A stretch of DNA of 64,000 bases, taken from NCBI GenBank assembly GCA_965224605.1, contig CBDCZP010000001.1, positions 248,001-312,000 on the forward strand, given 5' to 3'. The notes under the pieces are model-generated. The model searched no databases. It was not told the origin of the DNA and saw only the letters and a program-made list of their open reading frames with translations. Position numbers and translations under genes: made by a program. Of the stretch, positions 24,055 through 32,144 are shown one piece after another. This DNA is from HyVt-477 sp965224605 (GTDB lineage: Bacteria > Pseudomonadota > Gammaproteobacteria > Thiotrichales > Thiotrichaceae). The number at the start of each line of letters is the position of its first letter. Position 1 is the stretch's first letter.

Positions 24055-27000
24055 CTAGAGCGTAGGAGGTGTTGGTTGTCGTTTTTTCTTAGTAATAGGG
24101 TGTCTGTACTCAATAACAGTTTCCATCTTGCTTAACATGCTTAGCGCATCGGGAAACCATGGATTCAGCTCATAATCCATTTTTGCCAGAAATTTTATAA
24201 GATTTCCATAGAAGTCTATGAGTTGGTCTTCTTTTTTCAATGCATCAAATTGGATGGAGAGATCCATTCTTCCCGGTGTGCGTACAATTTCGGCTTCATC
24301 CAGAAGTAGATATTCAGGAGTTCCTTCGTCCCAATCCTTTGGTTCTTGATACGCCCTTAAATAATTCGAAATACTTTGTTCCAGTCGTCGGTCTTCCATA
24401 AAACGCAGATTAACCTGTAAACTATACTTGTCCATGCACATGATGCTATCGAGACAGGGTGGCATGATCGTGACCTCTGTTCGATCCACCATGAAATCTT
24501 CGTAGAGTGACTTTTGGAGCTGGAAAATATAGTCCACAAAAGTATTAGAGTGTTCGAGGCTAAGAGTCTTATCTTTCTGAGTAAAGACGAGTAATACGTC
24601 ACCCCAGCCATCGGTGAGTAGAGCATGAATATTCATGCTATCGGCTAAACTTGTGAAGAAATCCGCTAACTTACCTTCTAAATCTGCATGGAGATTATAT
24701 TTATAGGGTCGGTTCTTGTTTGCAGTGACATCTTTAACAACTTGTAAGATACGGCAAAGTAGGCTTAAACGCATGGAACGTCGTTGTAAAGATACGGAAA
24801 TAATCGCTAATACTTCATTGTCTAGGTAACCGGGTATATCAATTGCACTACTTTTCTGTTTGGTAATTTGCACAGGAATAGCAATCTCTCGTAAAGAAAA
24901 ATGTGTGACGAATTTTTCAGTTTCTGTATCAAAGTTAGTATTAGGCTGATCATTGTTGCCATTCGGTTTCATAAAAGAAGGCATTCGGCATTTACAGGGG
25001 AGCTGTACATTGATCAAGCCAATTGCATCATATTGACCTAAGGTGGAAAAGAATTTATTGGGGGTCATTTGGGGGAATGCATTCCATGACTTTAATTCCA
25101 GACCTTCTTTCAAAGATAAACCATTGGGATACCATTGTTCAATGGTTTTATCTGATTTCAGATCGGGTGTTTCAGTGGGTCTTAATGGATTTGCAATGGG
25201 ATAATGGTTCGTCATTGTAATGTGGTTCACCATGACAAATGAAGGTTTTTCAGGCAATGGGGTATCCATTATGGCTTGGTCATTTTCCTTAGCGTAATCA
25301 AAACTATCACCTAGAGAAGCGAGTAGCAGGTTATGAAAACGGGTTGATGCAAGAGCATTATTGCCTTCTTTCATGCGTTCTGTCTGGAAGCTATTGTGAA
25401 TGTAGAGATATTCAAAAGCAGTTAGAAATGAAGCAGGCAGAACGGTTCGGTAACTTTCTAAAAGGCTGTATAACTGGCGCAATTTGTAACCCGATATTTG
25501 CTCCAGACGTCTTTCCTTACTCCCATATATTTTTGAAATATTTGAGAAGGCATCGGTAATGTTAGTGGCACCGATGCATCGTAAATAGGCATCGTCATCT
25601 TTCAATAAATCTCGAATATTTCTATGTGACCACGTTGCTAGAGTATTAATTAAATTTTCAGGCTTTTCATGTTCACCCGTTAGCTTTACCTTTTTATAGA
25701 TATCATCCAATAATTTTTCAGGTACATTTAGCCACAACTGAAGTTCAGCATATAACTCTTTATTATTAGCAGCTTCATGTAATGAAAAAGCAATAAGATT
25801 GACACAGATTAGTAGGCGACTACGAGTAGATTCTCTACCCCAAGTGTAAAACTCTAGTGCCAAGGCAAAAAACTCACGACCCAGGCTTAAATCTTCATGG
25901 GTTAGTTTAATAAAGCAGCTCCAGTCACGAGAGGGGTCTGAGCGACTATTTGAACGGTGCTTTAGCAGGTCAATGCTGCGTATTGCCGCGCACTGGAAAG
26001 GAATGTCGTATAGATGTCTGAATAACCATTGAGGATGCTGTAACAGCTTTCCACCCGCATTAGGGATCGTAATTTTGTCGAACTCAAAACCATAATTCTC
26101 TTGGAAATGGGTAAGTGCTGTTTTCTTGCTAATTGGGTGATCGGTTTCCTTTTCGCTACGCTTCATTTTGCTGTTGAGCATTTCTCTGAAGAGGTAATTT
26201 TGTAGCTCGACGTTTAAGCGAACGGTTGAGCGATAATAAACTTTATCTCCGCTACACTTTTTAGCCTCATTCCATGTATCGCAGCTTCTTTTTTCTCGCC
26301 AATTCCGCACCTTTATCACTAATGGACTTTTGCCAATAATCACTTCCAGTTTTTGCTCTAACTCCTTCCATTTCTCACCCACTCTAGTGCGTGAAGCAGG
26401 TGTGTTCTTATCCAGGTAATCAAGCATTTGATTGCAAACAATTCCGGTTCCATCCAGTACAATTTTATCAAGACGGCTGGTTGGGATATGCATCACCTGC
26501 TGCATCCAGAAGGCACTTATTTTTAACCGGAAATACCAGTAGAAAAATTCATCGATGGCGGCGATTCCTGCGTGTAGTTCACCGACACGATCGAGACGAA
26601 TAATATTGTGATGCTTGAGTAAATCACCTAATCCTCTGCCGGCCAATGCCAGAAAAAGCGCATACACGTAAGAAATTCCTTTTACACTGGCGGCTAACAG
26701 GTCGCTAATTATTTTTTTAAGTAGTTTGCGTATATTGGCTTGTATCGGAGCTAATTCAGGGATATTTTTAGTAAAATCATTAATTTCATTAAATAATTCA
26801 CTGGTTAGCCTTGCCAGATCATTGTTGGTATTAGAAATATAATCATCATTCAGTTTTTTGAAGATATGGCATACAAGTGAGTTACCTATTTCATGGGCGA
26901 TTAGAGGCTGCAAATCTGGTCGGTCGGGTGACCAGAAACTACTGTCTACATAATTGACATCTTCGATTTTTTCTTCGTGTTCGTCTTTGCTCATGCGACC

Positions 27001-27906
27001 CACATCATCAAATAACTGCATATTTGATGTATGTGGCGCCGGTGACCAGCCATGCAAAATCAAGGGAATTGGTTTTGTATTGTTATCACTGTCTTTTTCA
27101 TCATCCGATAGAAAAGTGTTAATTAAATGAAGCATATCTTTTTGGATGTCGCAGGTTCGCTCAGATAAAAAATCAGCAAAAATACCAATATCTCGACGTC
27201 GTTCAACTAGCGGGCGTGGATAATCTTGTAATCCATAGCTGAGTGACTTACTGAGGTTTTGCTGATGTGTGCGGAGTATCTTTATATACGTCACGGAGGC
27301 TTTATTTTTGATGGCATCCAATAAAATCATTAAAGCAGGATACTCAATACCGTTCTGTTCTTTTCTTCCTAGAATCAGACCGGAATACTCCGCTTCACGA
27401 AAAAGAGTGAGTTTGTCGCGAAAAACCTGAATTTTAAGAATCTGTAATGCGCGTAAAGCATGGTAATGACGCCTTTGACCTCTTGCCCATACATCACCGA
27501 TCCATATTTTGGCTACTCGCTCTCGGAGCTTATCCATAATCTTTTGTTTAGCCTTATCGTCGCTGTCGGGATAACAGTTGCTATCGGTTCTTCCCCTGCT
27601 TCTTTTTACCGCGCAGCTCGGAGAGGGGTAACGAATAATCGATAAGTTCGCAAGTTTGGTATCAGCTTGATGCCCAGATAGACCTAAATCTTTGATGTAT
27701 TTATTGGATAACTCGTCCCATTTTCCAAAAATATATTTTTCTTCATAGCGTTGAGGTAAATATAATGTGGGGGTTCGTAACAGATAGATAATGGTTTGTT
27801 GTATATGGCGGATTTCCAGTAAGAGAACATCCAGACGATCAATTACGTCTAACACAGACAGTAAGTACAAATTATCAGGTTTTATGGTGTAGTCATCAGG
27901 CATCAT
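24055..27906 (-). CDS. unassigned 1283-residue protein of a two-gene accessory operon
   Basis: No family recognised. No signal peptide and no clear membrane segment, so probably cytoplasmic or membrane-associated through its neighbour. The N-terminal 850 residues are largely helical and charged. The C-terminal third has three spaced short strands of the pattern Gly-x-x-Asp plus hydrophobics: LGQYDAIGLINV (about 957), DGWGDVLLVFTQ (about 1100) and PGRMDLSIQFDA (about 1212), suggesting repeated alpha/beta domains. A His-Glu pair in PLIAHEIGNSLVCHIF (about 325-340) is not a zinc HExxH motif. It starts 69 bases after the membrane-protein gene. Function unknown; the hipBA neighbourhood makes a defence or stress role possible, nothing more. 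Confidence 0.7.
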   Translation of the reverse strand: MMPDDYTIKPDNLYLLSVLDVIDRLDVLLLEIRHIQQTIIYLLRTPTLYLPQRYEEKYIFGKWDELSNKYIKDLGLSGHQADTKLANLSIIRYPSPSCAVKRSRGRTDSNCYPDSDDKAKQKIMDKLRERVAKIWIGDVWARGQRRHYHALRALQILKIQVFRDKLTLFREAEYSGLILGRKEQNGIEYPALMILLDAIKNKASVTYIKILRTHQQNLSKSLSYGLQDYPRPLVERRRDIGIFADFLSERTCDIQKDMLHLINTFLSDDEKDSDNNTKPIPLILHGWSPAPHTSNMQLFDDVGRMSKDEHEEKIEDVNYVDSSFWSPDRPDLQPLIAHEIGNSLVCHIFKKLNDDYISNTNNDLARLTSELFNEINDFTKNIPELAPIQANIRKLLKKIISDLLAASVKGISYVYALFLALAGRGLGDLLKHHNIIRLDRVGELHAGIAAIDEFFYWYFRLKISAFWMQQVMHIPTSRLDKIVLDGTGIVCNQMLDYLDKNTPASRTRVGEKWKELEQKLEVIIGKSPLVIKVRNWREKRSCDTWNEAKKCSGDKVYYRSTVRLNVELQNYLFREMLNSKMKRSEKETDHPISKKTALTHFQENYGFEFDKITIPNAGGKLLQHPQWLFRHLYDIPFQCAAIRSIDLLKHRSNSRSDPSRDWSCFIKLTHEDLSLGREFFALALEFYTWGRESTRSRLLICVNLIAFSLHEAANNKELYAELQLWLNVPEKLLDDIYKKVKLTGEHEKPENLINTLATWSHRNIRDLLKDDDAYLRCIGATNITDAFSNISKIYGSKERRLEQISGYKLRQLYSLLESYRTVLPASFLTAFEYLYIHNSFQTERMKEGNNALASTRFHNLLLASLGDSFDYAKENDQAIMDTPLPEKPSFVMVNHITMTNHYPIANPLRPTETPDLKSDKTIEQWYPNGLSLKEGLELKSWNAFPQMTPNKFFSTLGQYDAIGLINVQLPCKCRMPSFMKPNGNNDQPNTNFDTETEKFVTHFSLREIAIPVQITKQKSSAIDIPGYLDNEVLAIISVSLQRRSMRLSLLCRILQVVKDVTANKNRPYKYNLHADLEGKLADFFTSLADSMNIHALLTDGWGDVLLVFTQKDKTLSLEHSNTFVDYIFQLQKSLYEDFMVDRTEVTIMPPCLDSIMCMDKYSLQVNLRFMEDRRLEQSISNYLRAYQEPKDWDEGTPEYLLLDEAEIVRTPGRMDLSIQFDALKKEDQLIDFYGNLIKFLAKMDYELNPWFPDALSMLSKMETVIEYRHPITKKKRQPTPPTL

Positions 27907-27975
27907 CGTCTCTCCTCGGCAGCCATATTGTGTTTCATTATTAATTCAGGCTTACATACCTATGCCTTTAATCTT

Positions 27976-29511
27976 CTATACTTTTAACCCATTGGAAAAT
28001 ATTTCAAGCAACAATAAGAATGACGGGAGCGCCCCAACAAGAATATAACTTAATAGCTTTTTCATACTTTCAATGGCTTCTTTTAATTGGTTGTGGGTGG
28101 GTATTTGAGAAATATTATCTAATATTTGTTGTGGAACGAGTTCTAGGTGCGAGTGGTAGTAGCCGTTATAAACTCGACTGTAAAGAATCTCCAAATGTTT
28201 GATTCTTGAACGTATAAAACGATAAGAAATAAAAAACCAAATGATGGCGGCCCATGCAAAACTATTAGGGTAATTAAATAAAAGTGGAATGTGAGATTGC
28301 TGATTGACGTCATTAGAAAAAAGCAGCTGAGCAGACACCATCATGAGTAATAAAAGCAGGTAACTAATCCAGACGGGTGATAAAAAATACAAGAACCAGT
28401 TTTCTAGCCTGACACTGGAATACACACTGTGTTTATATTGAGGCTGGGTTTCATCTCTGTCATCTTTTAAATCTATGTCCGTTTTTTTCCTAAACAGAAA
28501 ATCAAATATTGCCAAATCTAAAATAACTTCTTGCAAGCTATGACGGTTTTTTGCGTAATGTAATGATTGCTGAGATGCTGGGGTAGAAGCATCAGGAGAC
28601 CAGTATTTATCGCGCTTTGTTTTTACTCTGTCTTTTAGTGATAAGTTTATTTTGTGTGGAACGGTTAAAAACAAATCATATTGGGATTCGGGCCATTTGT
28701 TCCATGTTTGAGATAAAGAAGGGGGAATAGTGTTAAAAACAGCTCTTAATATAATAATAGCGACAAGAGAAATGAATCCCCAGGCCAACAAGAATAGGCT
28801 TGCTGGGTTGTTATTTTTTATGAGCAAGGCTACTGCTTTTAAATCGAGTAAGCTACTGGTTAATTGATATAAAAAAAATATTGAAAAACTGAGAACCAGT
28901 AGCGTTTTACCCCAGTGTTTCCATCTTATACTAATGAGTAGACTAACATTTTCTATTATTGTTATCGTCTTTTGATATAGACCTTTAACAAATCGGATAG
29001 ATTCTGGTAGGTAGAAAAAAGCACCGATAAGACAGAAAAAAAGGATTAGAGTGAAATTTGGATGGAGTAGGTTTTGGTCGAAAAAGTAGTTTTTTCGAGT
29101 GAGATTGATGTTAGCAAGTGTTGCTGCATTTAATAAGGGTAGTAAAGCTACGGGAAAGACAAATATAATATAAACCCATAATCTGACACTTAATTGACCC
29201 GGCCATAGAAAGAGCGAATATCTGTGATGGGAGACTTTATCGTCTGATCTGTTTAAGGATCTACCTGGCGGGATTCCATATCCAGGAGGTGGAAAATAAT
29301 TACGCCATGCCTTTTTATGTCTTTTGGATAGACGCCCAATGCGTAATACAAAATCAGTCTTTACAAATAAATAAGAATAATCAGAGAATAAACTGGCAAT
29401 CCCGTATTTTATCATTTGTCGATATCGGGGAATATCTTGATAAAAGAATATTAATCGCTGACGAATATATCGATAACGAGGTGATTTGCTGATAAAGGAA
29501 AATAGGGGCAA
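27976..29511 (-). CDS. unassigned multi-span membrane protein, partner of the 1283-residue protein
   Basis: 511 residues. The N-terminal 105 residues are basic and soluble (IRQRLIFFYQDIPRYRQ; RIGRLSKRHKKAWRN). Hydrophobic segments lie at about 108-132, 148-170, 200-216, 225-250, 368-392, 405-425 and 487-507, so about seven membrane spans with a hydrophilic loop of about 115 residues (253-367) in the middle. I recognise no transporter or enzyme motif. It is the first gene of a leftward pair. The start codon has AAGGAAAATAGGGGCAAGTG upstream; the precise start is uncertain. Confidence 0.65.
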   Translation of the reverse strand: MPLFSFISKSPRYRYIRQRLIFFYQDIPRYRQMIKYGIASLFSDYSYLFVKTDFVLRIGRLSKRHKKAWRNYFPPPGYGIPPGRSLNRSDDKVSHHRYSLFLWPGQLSVRLWVYIIFVFPVALLPLLNAATLANINLTRKNYFFDQNLLHPNFTLILFFCLIGAFFYLPESIRFVKGLYQKTITIIENVSLLISIRWKHWGKTLLVLSFSIFFLYQLTSSLLDLKAVALLIKNNNPASLFLLAWGFISLVAIIILRAVFNTIPPSLSQTWNKWPESQYDLFLTVPHKINLSLKDRVKTKRDKYWSPDASTPASQQSLHYAKNRHSLQEVILDLAIFDFLFRKKTDIDLKDDRDETQPQYKHSVYSSVRLENWFLYFLSPVWISYLLLLLMMVSAQLLFSNDVNQQSHIPLLFNYPNSFAWAAIIWFFISYRFIRSRIKHLEILYSRVYNGYYHSHLELVPQQILDNISQIPTHNQLKEAIESMKKLLSYILVGALPSFLLLLEIFSNGLKV

Positions 29512-29830
29512 GTGAATACCAATAAAAGCTGGGGTGTTTATTTTATACTCAATTCAATGATTTTAATCAAGGGAATTAATTTATTTATCAAATAATATAA
29601 TTTCTATTCCCCCTTCTTCGGTACAATTATGTCTAATTGTTTAACCCATCGTTCATAAAATACCTTTGGGTGAGTGCGAGTATGCACAGACCTATTGATT
29701 GATGACTGCTGATTCAGCGAAGAGATGCATGTGATGGGTAAGCTTGCTTGATCTATAACAGCAACTTCCTTAAGCTTGATATCCCAAACTATTAATATAA
29801 GTTATAAATGGATAACTCAGGAAATAGCAT
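29512..29830. other. divergent intergenic region between the two-gene operon and argJ
   Basis: About 320 AT-rich bases holding the promoters of both directions. No ORF, no clear repeat and no riboswitch-like fold was found. No ARG-box pair could be identified by eye before argJ. Confidence 0.3.
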
Positions 29831-31036
29831 ATGGCGGTAAACCTATCCTCCCCCACAAGCATACAACCCATCGCAGGCATTAAACTAGCCTGCGTTGCCG
29901 CTGGCATTTACAAAGATCGCAAAGACATTGTGTTAATGGAAATTGCCGAGGGCAGTCAAACCGTGGGTGTGTTCACCAAGAATGCTTTTTGTGCGGCTCC
30001 TGTTACTTTATGCAAAGCGCATCTTGGGGAATCATCTTCGCGTTATTTGTTGATTAATGCGGGCAATGCGAACGCAGGTACGGGCAAAGCGGGTATGCAA
30101 TCAGCTAAGGATACTTGCCAGTTTGTGGCAGATGTTACTGGTTGTGATGCTACAGAGGTGTTGCCATTTTCTACGGGGGTGATTGGTCAGCAGTTACCTG
30201 TCGAATTGTTTGAACCTGCTATTGCAGAGGCTGTAGCAGGGTTGGCAGAAGATAACTGGGTCGATGCTGCCAATAGCATAATGACGACGGATACGGTGGC
30301 TAAAGGCATCAGTAAACAGGTGCAAATTAATGGTGAGACCGTAACCATTACCGGCATCACCAAAGGCTCAGGGATGATAAAGCCCGATATGGCGACTATG
30401 CTGGCGTATGTGGCTACGGATGCTGTGATAAAGAAAAACGTGTTACAGACGATGTTAATGGAAGCAACGGAAGCCTCTTTTAATAGCATAACGGTAGATA
30501 GCGATACCTCGACTAATGATTCTTTGATGCTGATAGCAACGGGGAAATCTGCGATAGTCATTGATGATGAAAGTAGTGATAGTTTTCAAAAAACACTCAA
30601 TGAGGTGTGTCAGTTCTTGGCGCAAGCGATTATTCGTGATGCTGAAGGTGTCACCAAGTTTGTAACCATTGATGTGATTGATGCTCTAACCATCGCTGAG
30701 GCGAAAGAAGTGGCTTACACCGTGGCGCATTCTCCTTTAGTGAAAACGGCATTGTTTGCTAGTGATCCCAACTGGGGGCGCATATTGGCAGCGGTGGGCA
30801 GAAGCGATGTGGATGCCTTGGATGTTAGTAAAATTAGCCTGTGGTTGGGCGATACGTTGTTGCTAGAAGCAGGAGAACCCGCAGCTAGTTATACCGAAGA
30901 ACAAGGTCAGCAAGAGATGAATAAGGACGAGATCAATATCCGCATTTATCTGGATAGGGGAGAGGCTTTGACGAGGATTTGGACCAGTGATTTATCTTAT
31001 GACTATGTGAAGATTAATGCCGAATATAGAAGCTAG
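29831..31036 (+). CDS. argJ: bifunctional ornithine/glutamate N-acetyltransferase
   Basis: 401 residues. Transfers the acetyl group from N-acetylornithine to glutamate in the cyclic arginine pathway, and may also use acetyl-CoA. The precursor self-cleaves before a conserved threonine, here Thr189 in KGSGMIKPDMATMLAYVATD. Other signatures: NAGNANAGTGKAGMQ, LPFSTGVIG and the C-terminal DPNWGRILAAVGRSDVD. ATG at 29831 has a CAGGAAATAGCAT leader. The end overlaps mutT by 20 bases, a common arrangement in this group (argJ-mutT). Confidence 0.96.
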   Translation: MAVNLSSPTSIQPIAGIKLACVAAGIYKDRKDIVLMEIAEGSQTVGVFTKNAFCAAPVTLCKAHLGESSSRYLLINAGNANAGTGKAGMQSAKDTCQFVADVTGCDATEVLPFSTGVIGQQLPVELFEPAIAEAVAGLAEDNWVDAANSIMTTDTVAKGISKQVQINGETVTITGITKGSGMIKPDMATMLAYVATDAVIKKNVLQTMLMEATEASFNSITVDSDTSTNDSLMLIATGKSAIVIDDESSDSFQKTLNEVCQFLAQAIIRDAEGVTKFVTIDVIDALTIAEAKEVAYTVAHSPLVKTALFASDPNWGRILAAVGRSDVDALDVSKISLWLGDTLLLEAGEPAASYTEEQGQQEMNKDEINIRIYLDRGEALTRIWTSDLSYDYVKINAEYRS

Positions 31037-31457
31037 TTCTGTCACTACCTCGGACTCGCAGCATGACTATTTACACGTGGTTGCAGCGGTTATCTATGAT
31101 CAGAATAAAGAGCGTATCTTAATTGCTAAACGTCCTGATGATAAGCATCAAGGGGGTAAATGGGAGTTTCCTGGTGGCAAGGTTGATGATGGCGAGACCG
31201 CTCTGATTGCTTTACAACGAGAGCTTTTTGAGGAGTTAGACATTCAGATTGACGATGCTCTTTCTTTGATTGAAATACATCATCAATACTCTGATAAATC
31301 TATTTTCTTAGATGTCTATGAAGTCGTTCGTTTTCGTGGTGACGTTATAGGTAAAGAAGATCAAGAAGTACGTTGGGTAAAGATGGATGAGCTAACAACA
31401 TTTGTTTTCCCCGCTGCTAACACCCCTATTTTAGAGGTGATTACTGGGGAAGGTTAG
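31017..31457 (+). CDS. mutT: 8-oxo-dGTP diphosphatase, Nudix family
   Basis: 146 residues. Hydrolyses oxidised dGTP to prevent A:T to C:G mutations. The Nudix box is complete: GGKVDDGETALIALQRELFE followed by ELDI (G-x5-E-x7-REUxEExGU). The first strand VVAAVIYDQNKERILIAKRP and GGKWEFPGGK are typical of MutT. The N-terminus is extended by about 20 residues that lie in the argJ overlap. There is no C-terminal thiamine-phosphate-synthase-like domain, unlike some fused homologues. Confidence 0.92.
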   Translation: MPNIEASSVTTSDSQHDYLHVVAAVIYDQNKERILIAKRPDDKHQGGKWEFPGGKVDDGETALIALQRELFEELDIQIDDALSLIEIHHQYSDKSIFLDVYEVVRFRGDVIGKEDQEVRWVKMDELTTFVFPAANTPILEVITGEG

Positions 31458-31525
31458 CTTGCAAAATTGGCACTTACATTTAGATGTAAGCTTAGACATA
31501 TGGTTAATCAGGTAATATTTTGTTC

Positions 31526-31732
31526 TTATCTAAGTGGTGAATTCCCTATGTTTCGAAGAGTTTGACTTACTTTATTAAACATAGCATTCGCTATAGCAGA
31601 TGATTGTTGCAGTTCAAGCATTCTTTGCTGCAAAAGTTGACGATCATTTTGTGCATTCGTTAGCTGGGTCACTCTTTGTGCTGGTGTGGAAGTAGCTACA
31701 ACATGGTGTGCTGCTGGTGAAATATTTAACAT
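31526..31732 (-). CDS. small hypothetical protein downstream of the EF-hand operon
   Basis: 68 residues: a short start, then a Gln-rich helix (QLTNAQNDRQLLQQRMLELQ) and a basic tail. No signal peptide or membrane segment. AAGGGAG lies 8 bases before ATG 31732, a strong ribosome site, which argues for a real gene. It reads in the same direction as the EF-hand genes, 149 bases after the last of them, with a dispersed repeat in between. Function unknown. Confidence 0.55.
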   Translation of the reverse strand: MLNISPAAHHVVATSTPAQRVTQLTNAQNDRQLLQQRMLELQQSSAIANAMFNKVSQTLRNIGNSPLR

Positions 31733-31755
31733 GATAAGCTCCCTTTTTATCAGTT

Positions 31756-31845
31756 TATGCGAATTATACGATCCTCATGTATCCTTATACGTACTGCGGT
31801 TCTCAAAACTCATCCGTCTTGTACTTGAACGAAAATCCTAATTGA
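31756..31845. repeat. dispersed structured intergenic repeat, copy 1
   Basis: Shares ATCCTCATGTA, CTGCG, TTCTCAAAA, CATCCG, CTTGTAC and ACGAAAATCCTAATT, in order and spacing, with 36541-36642. On the minus strand the layout (CAAG, GAG, GTAC, GTAC, TGAG) echoes the elements before the two tRNA genes in the rRNA spacer. Non-coding. Confidence 0.75.
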
Positions 31846-31880
31846 AAGATACGCAGAGGTTACCTTCTAAGCTATGCAGA

Positions 31881-32144
31881 TTATGACCCAAACTGAAATT
31901 TCTTAAATCCATTCCCTTCCAAAAAACTGTCATCAACTAATCCTGAGCCGGTTAATCCAATAGTCGAATTCATATAAGCTGTAACCCTATCACCTTTCGA
32001 TAATTCACCATTATTATCTTTATCAATAACTTTAATGCTACTTATACTTGAATTAGTTCGGTCAGATTTTTCTACTGCAGATTTAATTTGATTGTATTGA
32101 TCCGTTGATAAGGAAAGGCTAGGAACATCTACACCAGATATCAT
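31881..32144 (-). CDS. small EF-hand-like protein
   Basis: 87 residues from ATG 32144, whose A is the last base of the preceding stop (TGATG overlap), so translation is probably coupled. It holds one canonical calcium loop, DKDNNGELSKGD, of the same kind as those in the upstream gene, and looks like a detached piece of that architecture. It also has a short Gln/Lys-rich helix (DQYNQIKSAVEKS). No signal peptide. It may have arisen by splitting from the larger gene or as a partner of it. Confidence 0.7.
   Translation of the reverse strand: MISGVDVPSLSLSTDQYNQIKSAVEKSDRTNSSISSIKVIDKDNNGELSKGDRVTAYMNSTIGLTGSGLVDDSFLEGNGFKKFQFGS

Noticed and set aside
26880..26930. Possible zinc-protease motif in the 1283-residue protein
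   Set aside because: The sequence is His-Glu-Ile-Gly-Asn; the second His of HExxH is missing, and no third ligand was seen.
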